A stretch of DNA of 64,000 nucleotides. Origin: Plumapathes pennacea (lineage: Eukaryota > Cnidaria > Anthozoa > Antipatharia > Myriopathidae). This document shows positions 1 through 13,556 of this stretch, piece after piece (the first letter of the stretch is position 1; every line of letters begins with the position of its first letter). A program made the translations under genes and the position numbers. The notes under the pieces are model-generated. The model ran no database searches. It saw nothing but the letters and a program-made list of their open reading frames with translations, and was not told the origin of the DNA. Where the stretch lies: positions 19,233,443 to 19,297,442 of the forward strand of contig OZ038464.1 of NCBI GenBank assembly GCA_964036295.1, written 5' to 3'.

Positions 1-949
1 CTCGCTAAGTTATAAGATTGCGTGACACCAATAACGAACGCACGGCGACGTCGGCGCGTATGTTTTGACTGCATGAATCTTTCATTTTTTACAAGAAAGA
101 GCTCTTAAAGCGACAGGGACATCCTTGGAAACATATTTGTGCTATATTGTAGCATAATAATGCGAAGTGAGGCGTAAATTGGCAAAGAAAGTGAAGCGAT
201 CAGTTAGCGCTTGTCGACCACTGAGTTGAAGAGGCATTTTGATAGGAAAAAACACATAAATCAATCGTTAACCGGTGATATTGAAAGAAAACTTATTATA
301 AGGTCTCCTACAGAGTTTTGTGCCAAGTTTGAGGTAGTAGGCGAAGATTTATGTGAGTTTATTCGAAAGTGTGAATTGATCGTTGCGCGTTGTTTACAAG
401 TCGATGTTGTGATTTTGGCAAAATTAGCCGCGTTAGTTCTTTCAAGCAATGAAAAGTACCAAACTAATTTTTATATTCTTGATAAAAACAACACTTCTAG
501 ATATTACAACCGAATTTGTGTGCAAATCTGAGTAATACCGGACATAGAAATGATTTTTTGAAAAAGTGCTCTGAACTGAGAATTGCGAGCATTGAATTTT
601 GGGCTGTCTTTGCCCCGACACCAGATATTCAATATTTAACCTATAATTCTATTTATAGGCTCAAATTGCTCGTGGATGTCTTCTTAATCAATAGATGAAG
701 ACATTTATGTGTAGAGTTTCGTTGCGCGGTCGCGTGCAAAGGTTTTTGTGGTCCTCCAAATCCTTTCATTTTAGCCATTTCGAGGGGTATGGCGATTTTT
801 CAAAAATTTCATGAAATGAAAAAGTTTCCAGACAAACTAAATATACCAGAGTAATTGGCAAACCATAGGTTATCTATTGACAAAATAAAAAGAACCCCGA
901 ATTTTGACTGATGTGCCACTCCTCACCCGGTCAGAAAAAAAAGTCGCTC
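1..949. other. Left flank with frameshifted relic open frames
   Basis: No recognisable gene. Two overlapping + strand open frames (211-531 and 516-698) lie in different phases; the first has no ATG at its start. Read one after the other they could be a single decayed coding segment broken by a frameshift near 516-531. I do not recognise the family. The rest of the stretch shows no feature I can support. Confidence 0.3.
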
Positions 950-1017
950 TTAACGACTGATTAAATAACTTAAATGTGGTCTCAGCTTACGCGGGTCTTC
1001 GCGCGCTTTCTCAAAAC

Positions 1018-1138
1018 ATGGCTCAGACACTACACGTGGATACCGCAGAGGAAGCAAAAGAGAAAATTGAAGCGTTCGAGACAAGAACGTCGAGCAGATT
1101 CTGTTACGTCCGTTCAGATAAAAACTTCGGCAGGATTG
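1018..1138 (+). CDS. Orphan putative exon, unknown family
   Basis: Open from an ATG at 1018 to a good donor (GTGAGT at 1139), phase 1. The encoded 40 residues begin MAQTLHVDTAEEAKEKI and include SSRFCYVRSDKNFG. This resembles, from memory only, the start of zinc-finger/CARF-like or SWIM-transposase-like proteins in which a 'TxEEA..xIExFExRTxSxF' pattern precedes a DNA-binding region. No partner exon was found downstream, so it is probably an isolated remnant. The duplicate at 19759-19879 differs by one silent third-position change. Confidence 0.3.
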
Positions 1139-1742
1139 GTGAGTACACTTCTGACTGAAAACTTAAGTACTGGTATTTTAAACCGCGGCAAAAGGAAGAT
1201 CTAAAGATTAGAAGCCCAAGATAGTGAAATTTCCGGTATCATGTCACCATCGTATCACATGACCGCTTGGCATTGATCATATGTCATCGGGTGTTTTTTC
1301 CAGAGCAGCTTTATGTAAAGTAAATTTTAAACGTGTGTTGTTGTATCCAGTATTGAATGGCTTGAGACCTGAAGAACATCCCTGCAGTCAACACTGAGAA
1401 CCTCACCTCACTTCTACCCTTCCCTCCACCCCCATCCCTCTTCCTCCCCTTATCTCACATTCATACTCATTTTTTCCATGTATTTTTATTAAAAACAATA
1501 AAAATAATTCAGCAATAAAGGAAATATTGAAAAAATATTCACTTGTCTCTTCGGTTCATATTACATCAGATCCTGCTAGGAAGCCACATAAGGTACAGTG
1601 GATAGATGAGCAGATCCCATTTTCTGGGGTCCATTCCTAATTCTTGGAGAGAAACTCCACGACAATGTAAATAGTGTTTCTATCAAAAAGCGTGGTCGTT
1701 CAAACTGAACACGTACAGTGAACAGGACATTAAATTGTGGCG

Positions 1743-2058
1743 AACCTCCATTTGAGGTGTGTGAACAAGTGCCCAGCGGCAAGTTCGGCATTAGTCACAA
1801 CACTCAAAAGGAGGTCTTTCATGAAACGAGGTTGTCCGTCGAGGTTCAACTGTCTGTCTGTCCGTCCGCCCTTACACTGTGCTTTTCAATTGAACAATAT
1901 ACGATAAGTCGACTTCTGCAACTTACGAGGTAGCGTTGAGCTGTCGGAAGACACCGCCATCACGCATCACATCATGGCTGCCGCGTGACCTGAATGCTAA
2001 TGAGCTTCAGCATGAATATTTAATGAACCTCCTTTTGAAGCGTGTGAACGAGTGCTAA
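1743..2058. mobile_element. Short non-autonomous element with 30-bp terminal motif
   Basis: Both ends carry the same direct motif (AACCTCC, then TGTGTGAAC and AGTGC, about 30 bp). The same ends occur in inverted orientation at 18871-19550, where the interior is about twice as long. The DNA right of it (2058-2332) recurs at 33556-33828 without the element. It has no coding capacity and the superfamily is unknown. Confidence 0.5.
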
Positions 2059-2332
2059 CGATTGTTGTCTTGAAACGTTCAAAATTTGGATATTCTGATT
2101 GGCTTAGGTGGGACATATGACCTCACTTGTCCCCAGTACCGCTCGTGACGTACAAAGTAATGTTGCTATTTTTTGCGTTAGAACGAGATATTCTCAAAAG
2201 TTTTCTAAGAGTTATAAATAGCCTAAGTAGTTAAATCATTACGGCAGCGTTATTCTGTTGGCCATTTCCCCAAAAGCCATCAAGCGTTGGAGGAAGTAAG
2301 CAATCATTGAAAAGGCATTAATTATGTAATAT
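2058..2332. repeat. Flank segment shared with 33556-33828
   Basis: This 275-bp stretch matches 33556-33828 with a few substitutions. At 33556 it directly follows the 3' flank of ephrin D. It may be the ancestral downstream flank of an ephrin copy now separated by rearrangement. No gene is visible in it. Confidence 0.65.
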
Positions 2333-2500
2333 ATAGAGGATATTACACGGCGGCGCGAAGATATGGATTTTATTTTCGAGTGGTAAAAACAATATTTTAC
2401 GAACGAGCGCTTCGCGAGTGAGTAAAGTATTGTTTTTACCACGAGAAAATAAAATCCATATCTTCAAGCCGCCGTGTAATTTTCTTTTTATTATATTAGA
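2333..2500. mobile_element. Palindromic MITE (TACACGGC family)
   Basis: Long hairpin: a TTACACGGCGG arm, an ATATGGATTTTATTTTC arm and a GGTAAAAACAATATTTTAC core all recur inverted to the right. Close relatives lie at 61345-62015 (two tandem copies) and, more diverged, at 43430-43570. No open frame. Confidence 0.65.
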
Positions 2501-2522
2501 TACGAGTGTTTTACGTGTTTAT

Positions 2523-3216
2523 GTTTTCTTAAGGCCGATTTTCACTAGTGAAGTAATCGGAGACGGAGAAGGAGACGGAGACGTAAGACTCTTCCGCGCG
2601 CGTGAAAATTAGCGAACGGAGACGGAAGCGGAGAAGGAAGCGGTGGAAGAAGCAGAACGGAAGGTTTTCTTTTTCTTGCGTCTCCGTCTCCGCTTACTTC
2701 GGTTACGTTCCTGTGAAAATCGATTGAACGGAAGCGGAGACGGAGACGGAACCAATCAACCAATCAGAAGGCGTCTCCCGAGGCTAAAATACTACTAGTT
2801 CCCATGCCCAACGCGTTTTGCCACCAAACAAAAACAAATATGTCATTTAACCTGATTTCTTTTATAAGGTTTTCGAACTGCCCATGGGTTTTCCCCTTCA
2901 GAAACATCTCCCTGACCCAAAATCTCTTTGGTTGTCTCTGACAAGCCAGTTCTCGTCTCCTCCTCCGCCGCTTCAAGAACAGGAAAAGAAACAGGAGTAG
3001 TTTATCATCGTCATCCTCCATGTTTACAGAGATGTTGAGGCCGATAAAAATACGTCCCCAGCCCACTGACCGCGCGACCGTACGCCAAAAATAGCATCTC
3101 CTTCCTTCTCCGCTTCCGTCTCCGTTCGCTAATTTTCACACGCGCAAGTGTCTTACGTCTCCGTCTCCTTCTCCGTCTCCGCTTACTTCACTAGTAAAAA
3201 TCGGCCTTAAGAAAAC
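2523..3216. mobile_element. Non-autonomous DNA transposon with ~120-bp inverted repeats
   Basis: The left end (GTTTTCTTAAGGCCGATTTT) is repeated inverted at the right end. The arms match for about 120 bp with few mismatches, and much of each arm is GGAGACGGA-type purine repeat. The 450-bp interior has no convincing transposase. No clear target-site duplication was found. Confidence 0.65.
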
Positions 3217-4727
3217 AACCGGTCGTGTTCCTGAAATGAACACGTTTTTAAGCTCGCGTTCAGCACGAAGTGCTGAAAAGCGAAGCTTCATGCGATTAGT
3301 CCAACTGGAATGTGTCCTGTGTCCCGGTGCTGTCAACAATGGATTCCAAATATGGAAGTCGTTCTGTTCCCAATTTGGGCAGTATCGATATTACCGACAA
3401 CGCAACAAAATCGAGAACGCAATAGTCGAAGTAGTTTTTGTGGTGGCATTTTTAAGCGTCCCACCTTATTGCAGTTAAGACTGCGTCAGTCAGTCAGTCC
3501 GTCATGCTGTGTCAACAATTGCCTTTAAAATTTGAGCATCAGAGAATACGCATGAAGAAACGAAGAGATGGGAAGACGTTTTCTGGAGTTAATTTGATTG
3601 TTATCATTGTATTCCTTAATTGCCAGTAGATCTGTTGCACTTCAGACCATTATCACAGAGGTTTTGGTAAATTCTCGGTTGTTTGACAAGCCATATGGTA
3701 AGTCAAAGTTGAAATACCCGTGACCACTCACAGCCCTGAGCGACTTCAGCTTGTCGAAATATTTCTATCGTTTGATTATAGTTGCTTTGCTTCGCATAGT
3801 TTTCGCCAGCAATGAAAAATGCTGTAGGGAACTGGAAGAAGAAGAATTCGAAAATGAATTTGACCAAAACCGCAAGTAATGTCAACAAGTTATCAGATTT
3901 GACTTAAACTTATTCAACTTGAAACTCAGCCAAAAGAAGAAAGGCGTGTTTTCGTTAAGCACGTATTTAGTTTGAATGCAGCCCAGGTTGGAGTATCATG
4001 GCCTCTGATGAATATGTAGATGTTGAACATAAGCTGTGCATGACAAGAGTAATGAAGTCAAGGATAGACTTTTTTCAGTGCGACTCCGGAAGGTCTCCTT
4101 CCGGTTCAAAGATTTGGCACTCGGTGAAGGATTTTAAATTCTCCCAATTCGAGCGTCTAAGTTTATAATTTTCACCCTCTGCCGCCTTGTAAATGAGGGT
4201 TTTCAAAACTGAGACTAAATCAAATACGCGGTTCAGCAAAAGTGGAGGCCCGCGGAAACGGATGCGAACTTCCACATACCTAAAATTGAGCAATTTCTAC
4301 GATGTGGCCTTGAGCCAGTTCTATTAAATACCCCCTCCCGCAAAAGTACTTTTTACAAATTCGCGAGCTTACAGCTGCCTAGCTACTTTGATTCATGTTA
4401 AGAATACGACCGGTCGTAAACCTAAATTGAAATAAATGCTCATTTTAAGAAAACGACCGGTCGTGTTCCTGAAATGAGCAAAAATCCTATTCCGCCCCCC
4501 CCCCCCCCCTGAAAATTATGGTTGAGGTCGTATACTGGAAATGATCGATTCAATCACTTTAAGAATACGACCCCCGGTCGTATTCATAACATGATCAAAT
4601 CACTCATGTTAAGAATGCGACCTCTACTTTGCCTGTGGCCCGATCCCCGTAATGATTCCACTTCCCAACCCCCACCCCCTCTCGAACACACACACACAAT
4701 GCAACCCTGTTTGCTGTTTTTTGCTTA
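3217..4727. other. Gene-free stretch with GACCGGTC repeats
   Basis: No gene recognised. At 4388-4625 a degenerate repeat recurs with the palindromic core GACCGGTCGT inside TTAAGAATACGACCGG contexts, and a related copy follows the transposon end near 3216-3245. A C-run lies at 4493-4510 and a short (CA)n at 4687-4698. The part around 3600-3890 resembles 15400-15580 and looks like a dispersed repeat. Confidence 0.4.
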
Positions 4728-4971
4728 GTGGTTTTATTGCTTGTCCATCTCTTTAGCAAGGCAATGCATAACGAAAAAAGAAATGTCCGAAACGGTCAAA
4801 AACTCGACAGGAGACTACATACCAAACTTGAAACCGAATCTCCTATTTGTGACAGAGTGATAGGAGATTATAAAAATATTAAATTTGGACCTGAGTATGT
4901 GTGTACTTGCTGTGGTCAACTTTGGTACAAAGCTGATGCAATTAGATGTCACGAACATTCATAATTCAACT
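4728..4971 (+). pseudogene. Helitron-type protein relic, N-terminal cysteine segment
   Basis: The open frame contains FGPEYVCTCCGQLWYKADAI. This matches the 'GPxxVCxxCxxLxY' segment I know from the N-terminal region of animal Helitron-type replicase/helicase proteins. It stops just before the fold-back element at 4982. The continuation lies on the other side of that element at 6403, so the insertion split the relic. The family assignment is from memory; no helicase motifs are present here. Confidence 0.5.
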
Positions 4972-4981
4972 CAGATCTTAA

Positions 4982-6392
4982 GATAGTGACTAAAAGAACA
5001 CACGAGTGACCAGGAGTGACCACGAATGACCACGAGTGACCACGAATGACCACGAGTGACCACGAGTGACCACGAATGACCACGAGTGACCACGAATTAC
5101 CACGAATTACCACGAGTGACCACGAATGACTACGAGTCAAAATAAGCTCCTCACGTGACTGTAACGTCATTTTATTGTCATTTTAAATTTAAAACGCAAT
5201 ATCATGCACCCATGATAAAGTGTAAAAATTTCACTAGCGTCATTTTAAAAAACAAACACTTTGAAGAAAACGCCGACCACAAGGCGTAAAGTACACACAA
5301 ATATGTCCCTTGCGTGACGAATCACGTGTCAGCGTCGGCTGTAGACAACGTGACACAGCGTGCTGTATTTAACTCAAACTGGTGACCCTACCGAACAGAT
5401 TTGGCTCTTTTAATTAAGTCGTGGAAATTGCTCACTAAATTCACATGGCGTGGGAACCTACATATGATTGGCTGATCGCAGAGATAAGGCTGCTGAGATG
5501 TCAAAAAAATTTGCATTTCTGGTCCTCTTGCCATGGAAGTCCGGATAAAAAAACGGAAAGATTTTACTCCGAAAAAGTACGACCAAAGGAAGACCCGGGA
5601 GTAAGACAACGAAAACACCTAACACTGGAGTGAAGGACGTGGAAGTTATTACTATCGGCGACGTGGAAAGTAAATAGGGAACCGGCGGAAGAACAGAATT
5701 TCAGTAACTAAACAGAAACGTGAGAAAGGTGCTGCAGTCAGACGCCGAAAGTGATGATTCTGAATCACTACCAAATGCTGCACAGCAAAGTCCCGGCAGT
5801 CGATTGTATTTAGTAAAACTTTTCAGACTCGGGGACACCCGATAAGCCGCTCATATTACAGCTTATGTTTAATTAAACAGTATATAAATAAAATTGATGT
5901 CACAGTCACGCGAAGGACTTAATTTAACTCTTGGGGCCAGTTGTTCAAAGTGTGAATAGTGGATAAGTGTTAAAATTTAGCCTTATAGTATCAACTGGAT
6001 AAGAATTTCTCCTGTGAATAGCGCTATCCGCTCTTTGAACAACTGGGCCCTGGTCGTTTGTAGCCTGTTCTGCAGTGAGTTGGTAATGACGTCACTGTCA
6101 CGCTATTAATACTTTACGCCTTGTGGTCGGCGTTTTCTTCAAAGATTTTGTTTTACACTTCACGAGCGAGTGGTTTTACATTTTATATTTAAATGATATT
6201 AAAATGACGTCACAGTCACATGAGGAGCTTATTTTAACTCATGGTCACTCGTGGTCATTCGTGGTCACTCGTGGTCACTCGTGGTCACTTGTGGTCACTC
6301 GTGGTCACTCGTGGTCATTCGTGGTCACTCGTGGTCACTAGTGGTCATTCGTGGTCACTAGTGGTCACTCGTGTGTTCTTTTAGTCACTATC
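4982..6392. mobile_element. Mutator/fold-back-like element, 1,411 bp
   Basis: The ends are perfect inverted repeats starting GATAGTGACTAAAAGAACAC. Both flanks carry CAGATCTTAA (4972-4981 and 6393-6402), a 10-bp target-site duplication. Each arm continues with a 10-bp minisatellite (GTGACCACGA units at 4998-5135, the reverse complement at 6240-6370), then further inverted sequence such as AACGCCGACCACAAGGCG. The interior has no transposase and holds a smaller MITE. Long arms, subterminal tandem repeats and a 9-11-bp duplication fit the Mutator or fold-back groups; the superfamily is inference. Confidence 0.75.
5933..6050. mobile_element. Small MITE nested in the fold-back element
   Basis: About 118 bp with inverted ends GGGCCAGTTGTTCAAAG and CTTTGAACAACTGGGCCC and a GGATAA/TATCC subterminal pair. 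A relative with GGGCCTGGTTTTTCAAAG ends lies near 39993-40232. The duplicate is at 20705-20822. Confidence 0.6.
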
Positions 6393-6402
6393 CAGATCTT
6401 AA

Positions 6403-6660
6403 CGCATCAGATCTTAATGTGAACAATTCTGAATGGATTTACAGAACTTGCCATCAAAACATCAAAGCTGGTAAGATGCCAAGTTGTGCAAAGGCCAATA
6501 AAATGACACTCCCACATAAGCCACCAGAGTTAGAATTAACTGAGCTTGAACAGAGACTTCTGAAAACATGGACACACTTTTACAAGAATCAGATGTGTCT
6601 GAAGGACATCGAATCTTCAGCTTTGCACCTGGTGAAGGCCAAAAGCCACTTGGATATACG
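6403..6660 (+). pseudogene. Helitron-type protein relic, continuation
   Basis: Encodes SEWIYRTCHQNIKAGKMP, then ANKMTLPHKPPELELTELEQ. In intact Helitron-associated proteins I know a comparable run (WIC-TC, K-G-MP, A-N-M, PPEL-L--LE-RL). After EQRLL the similarity is lost. This fragment continues 4728-4971 across the inserted element. It is decayed, with no downstream replicase or helicase. Confidence 0.55.
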
Positions 6661-7689
6661 GCTTATATTTATTGCAGTAAAAATTATTGTTTGCATCACT
6701 GGTAAACCTGTGGCTTCTGACATATCCTTTTTATGTTTCGTATTTGGCCGCTGCTTACACAGATAAACATGTTTGTGAACCTTAATCTTGCTCTTATTCG
6801 CAAGCTTTACGTGCCTCGTTAGACAGTGATTGACACGGGTTTCATGCTTTTTACAGCAATCGGCAAGAGCAGATGACTTGGGAACAAATTTACTTATGTA
6901 GCGACGTACCTTTAGCCGCACGTGTTTGTTCTTTCGCAAAAGCCTTCAAACTTTGCGTAAAGGAATACGCGACGATTCTCTCGCTCGCTTCCGATTAATC
7001 TTACCCTTCCACGTAAAATGGTAACGCGACCGTCCGTCAAGCATTTCACGTTCAGTTGTTTCTTCCGCAACACAATCCTTGCCATTCGATCTGGCGACGT
7101 GATAGCTTGCGTCAATCACAGCTGTAGGAGCACCCTCGTTTAACGGCTGCTCTTTGTTTACAAAACAGCACAATGTCTGCATTTCATGATCACAGCATAA
7201 CAGCCATGTCGTTTCATTAATTTTAGTGTCGCTCAATCGCGGTATTCGTAATCACAGCACAATGGCCATGTAATTTCAGTGTCACTGTAGCAGTGCCCTA
7301 CATTCGTAGAAACACCCAGGCTCAATGGCCAAACAAACTTCGAATGCTTGACGACCATGACAAACAAGAATGAATTCCAGAAACAACTTCCACACGAAGC
7401 TTCGACGTCTTCTGTTTGAACGAACGTACTACGTAACACGGCCATGCCCAAATTTGGAAATTGACAAGCTCCTTCTTTGGAAATTCCTTATTTGGAAGTC
7501 CATTGTTGACACAGAAGCCTGGAAGGACACCGTGACAACTTTAAGCTCGCCCCCACTTCGTGGGGCGAGCTTAAAAATGTAATCCATCTTTCCATCTTTT
7601 GTTCATACAATAAAAGCCGCAGTCGGCAATTAGTCTCGTTATGATTATAAGTTGTTGTTGTATTAGGATTACATACAGTCACGGGGAAA
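6661..7689. other. Gene-free stretch with a strong hairpin
   Basis: No gene recognised; the - strand open frames at 6589-6939 and 6946-7236 show no known domain. At about 7539-7577 the sequence TTTAAGCTCGCCCC pairs with GGGGCGAGCTTAAA around a short loop. The same stretch is at 21413-22440 in unit 2. Confidence 0.4.
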
Positions 7690-7915
7690 ACCCGTGTGAC
7701 ATTTTTGTTTGCGTTGCGCTTTTTTTGTTTGCGTTGAGTTTTTTTTTTTTTTTTTTTTTTTTGTTTGCGTTGCGCTTTTTTTGTTTGCGTTGCGCTTTTT
7801 TTTTTATTTGCGTTGCGCTTTTTTTTGTTCGCGTTGTGGTTTTTTGTTTGCGTTGTAGTTTATTTTATTTGCGTTATGGTTTTTTTGCTTGCGTTGTGCG
7901 ATTTTGTTTGCGTTT
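7690..7915 (+). repeat. T-rich minisatellite
   Basis: About ten degenerate copies of TTTGCGTTGCGCTTTTTT, 17-22 bp each, with one long T-run. Unit 2 has the same array at about 22455-22670, with slightly different T-run lengths. Confidence 0.8.
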
Positions 7916-7916
7916 A

Positions 7917-7944
7917 CCTTCAACCAACTGAGCCAACCGGGCAG
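7917..7944 (-). mobile_element. Head fragment of tRNA-derived SINE
   Basis: CAACCAACTGAGCCAACCGG is the reverse complement of the A-box head of the SINE at 14318-14765, at the matching place upstream of ephrin A. Only the first 28 bp or so remain; the minisatellite occupies the rest. A duplicate lies at about 22670-22697. Confidence 0.55.
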
Positions 7945-8238
7945 TGGTTTACGTTATCGCATATCAAGTGATAATATGAACCAATCACCGTGTGCTGACC
8001 CAGAAAAGAAAAACACGGAAAAAAAACAAAAAAAAAGCAAACGTTTCCTTTTTAAAGCTCGTCGGGGCCCCCCTCGCGAGCAATCAGCAGTGCGAGAACA
8101 ACGCCATTGCCACTTGCTTTCTTGCGTGAGAATATCACAACCACCGTTGACTACTCAAGAGTAAAAGCAAAACCTGATAAGGTTCAGCATTCACCTCAGA
8201 CACCCACTTCCTGAGCTACTTGGATTTCACGGGTCGCC

Positions 8239-10883
<2,645 letters not shown>

Positions 10884-11995
10884 TTTGTGACATGAAGCAA
10901 AGAAAACATCAGGATTTTTCTTTAGGCCTATGTACATATAGGAATATAGCTGAATGCCGTTTGTCCTGGGCAACAGTTTACTCCAGATTTTTTTGTTTAC
11001 ATGTCACCTTATGGTGACTTTCGAAGCAATTTGGAGCCGATTAGCAAAATTCGTTTGTTTGAATGTTCCTGAGGACCGTGTGGGCTGCGTGTGGGCACAT
11101 AGGATGTGAGGGTCTAGGGCGAGTGCTTGATCTTGTAATTCTGACAGTGTCACGCAGCTGAAAATCGCAGATAAGTACACACAAAGTAAGTTTTGTTTAT
11201 TTTATTTCAGTATTCGATGCATTATTTCGTGTGTCACTCTAACGGGTTTTAAGGTTAAGCATTCGCCCCAGACCCCAACGTTGCGTAATCAATCAATCAA
11301 TCCTTTATTTATCTATTTACATTTCTCCTCGTAACAGCCATTTTATAAGAGCATATCATTATAGTGCACTAACTCATACATTGGTTGTATTACTATTGAG
11401 TTAGTGAGCGAGGATTTAATTTATAAATATGCGCTGTACAATTGACCTGTATATGACTCTATTTAAAAATTCATTCGCTTACATAACTCCTCGTGATAGC
11501 CATTTTATAAGAGTATATCATACAATGTAGTGTATCATGGAGTACCTTTTATGTGGTAGCAGAGAAAACCACGAGGTCGTAAAGGAAAAGTCATTGAGTT
11601 GATGTCAAGGAGACTCCTCATTATCCGCGCAGCGCAACACAATTGAACACGAGGATAAAAAAGAAACACAGCGAAAACGTCCGGCGAGAGCTGACCGGAA
11701 AAATATCAAGGCAATTATGATGTGTCCGCACGGATTACGCGGGACTGCCAGGGTTCAATGCTTTTTTTCAAAGCCAGAACATTGGCGGAACTATGCGTAG
11801 TATATAGAGGAAGTAGTAAAGGAGACTCCTCTAACTGATCGTAACTCGCGCCGCACCACCACAATAGAGTATGTCGAACCTTGCATTTGACAATGTCATT
11901 GTGGTATTATTTATATACTAACTTATGCATTGGTTGTGTTACTGAGTTAATCATCGAGGATTTATCTGCATTGAGATGTTGGACTTATTTCACAG
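10884..11995. other. Stretch with repeated ephrin intron fragments
   Basis: No intact gene. Around 11330-11410 and 11470-11525, pieces resembling the end of ephrin intron 3 (CCATTTTATAAGAG..ATATCATTA, TGAGTTAGTGA) recur. This suggests that the terminal part of the ephrin gene was copied several times before exon 4'. The unit 2 equivalent is 25631-26742. Confidence 0.5.
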
Positions 11996-12333
11996 ACCCT
12001 CGGTGCACACAAGGCAACACCAAACTTGGGACACTCTACTGTGGCAAACCAGGGACAACATCAACACCAATAGTCCCATTACCCTCTTGCGTCACGCCCA
12101 CATTACCGTCACCAAATCACCATGTAGCTCAGGACCTTGCGCCACGCCCACATTACCGACGGCTGTCACCAAATCACCATGTAGTTCAGGACATTTGTAT
12201 GGTCCTCAAGCTTGTATCAATATACTACTCAGCACGCATATGTTGGTCGTGTGGACTCTTTTTAATGACATTATGTAACTACGTCATGAAGCAAAGAAAA
12301 CATCAGGATTTTTCTTTAGGCCTATGTATATAG
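11996..12333 (+). pseudogene. Extra ephrin terminal exon (exon 4'), frameshifted
   Basis: Preceded by the same acceptor context (CTTATTTCACAG), it reads DPRCTQGNTKLGTLYCGKPG like exon 4 of ephrin A. A 7-bp deletion (ACGGCTG missing after CATTACCG) shifts the frame, so the TLPTAVTK repeats and the hydrophobic tail are lost and an unrelated frame runs to 12333. It is either a decayed duplicate exon or an alternative 3' end that would give a protein without a GPI signal. An AGTAAA polyadenylation-like motif lies near 12443. Confidence 0.65.
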
Positions 12334-12762
12334 GAATATAGCTGAATGTTGTTTGTTCTGGGCAACAGCTTATTGCAGATTGTTTTGTTTGCATGTCAGT
12401 CATTCCAAAACCTAAACATGTTCACTATTCCTAATTAATCACAGTAAAGAACTGCTGTAGAGCAGTAAAGAGCTGCAGTAAAGAGAGACAAATACCAAAT
12501 ACAAAAATTAATATGTAAATATTTCGATGACGTGAGTCAAATCGTACATTTTACAGTAACACGTCAGTTTCTCGCTTTGTAATTGGCTAAATGTCATCAT
12601 CAATAAGGCCCGGTTTATATGTCGCACAATCGTCGAATTTAAGTCATATTCAGATTTTACCTCTTCGGATTTTACCGGCTATATAAATGTAGATGAAGAC
12701 CCTGTGATGCTTGAAAACCAAAACCATAGAAATCAGTAAAAACACGTCCGACCAATTAGGAC

Positions 12763-13255
12763 CATGTCATACGAGGCAATTTATCTTGCAACTTGTCTCG
12801 CAACGCTGACGACAGCATTGCGAGGAAAGTTGCAGAGTACATGTCACACGGTGCAACAGGACCATGTAACGTTGCGAAAGTAGAAAATTGTTCAACATTT
12901 TCTTCAATTTGTCTCGCAACGGCGTTGCGTTGCAAGTTGCAAGAAAAATTGCCTCGTGTGACATGGCTTTTAGTTAAATGAGAATTCAATTGAAGGCATG
13001 TCACACGAGACAATTTTTTTTTTTTTTTTTGCAACTTTCAAAGCAAAGACGCTGCGAGACAAGTTGTAGAAGAAATTGTGCGTGTGACAGCCCCCCCTCT
13101 TTGCAACTCGCAACGCAACAAAAAATTGCGAGACGAGTTGAACATTGCGTGGTCTTGTTGCACCGTGTGACATGTACTTTGCAACTTGTCTCGGAATGCT
13201 GCCGTCAGCGTTGCGAGTCAAGTTGCAGGGAAAATTGCCTCGTGTGACATGGCCT
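12763..13255. mobile_element. Two adjacent MITEs (ATGTCACACGAGGCAA family)
   Basis: Two roughly 200-250-bp inverted-repeat units sit side by side. Each starts near CATGTCA(C/T)ACGAG(G/A)CAA and ends near TTGCCTCGTGTGACATGG, with GCAACTTG/CAAGTTGC and CAACGC/GCGTTG subterminal repeats. All open frames here follow from the symmetric repeats. A diverged relative is at about 47440-47575; the unit 2 copy is at about 27509-28001. Confidence 0.7.
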
Positions 13256-13399
13256 TTAGACGCACGAGTTGAACCACACCCAAGTGATAGCGATTGGTTT
13301 TACCATCCAACTAGACTGGCGTTGCCAGTGAGCTCGCGGCGTGAGTTGCGTCGAGACCAGAATATACTAAAATGGAAAGTAGAGACAAGAGTGGAACTC

Positions 13400-13556
13400 C
13401 CAAGAGAGACTTCCAGTTTCTCACCAGAAAAATATCACACAGTTATAGAGAACTTGGCTGTTGAAACCTTGCTCAAATGAAACCTGATTAAACTATAAAT
13501 TATCATTCCAACACTCATACACTTGCTTCTTAAAGGTTGAGCGACCCTGCATTTTG
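13400..13556 (+). repeat. Dispersed ~200-bp repeat, copy 1
   Basis: Shares GAGAACTTGG...CTTGCTCA...GATTAAACTAT...CTCATACA...GGTTGAG.. with copies at 42500-42650, 47955-48128, 52568-52775, 55022-55236 and 55660-55850 (duplicate 28146-28302). The fuller copies begin CCTTTCACTCCCAAGAGTGA. No open frame; class unknown. Confidence 0.65.

Noticed and set aside
4986-5135. CRISPR-like array of short regular repeats
   Set aside because: The 10-bp units have no unique spacers and lie in the arm of a transposon; the DNA is eukaryotic.
6589-7236. Two - strand open frames (116 and 96 aa)
   Set aside because: No recognisable domain, no splice context, and identical copies in both units add no evidence because the whole block is duplicated.
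7641-8164. Phe/Leu-rich membrane-protein-like frames
   Set aside because: Translations of the T-rich minisatellite and A-rich runs; frame changes with repeat length between the two units.
12756-13247. Several overlapping open frames on both strands
   Set aside because: They arise from the symmetric inverted repeats of the adjacent MITEs; frames mirror each other and match no family I know.
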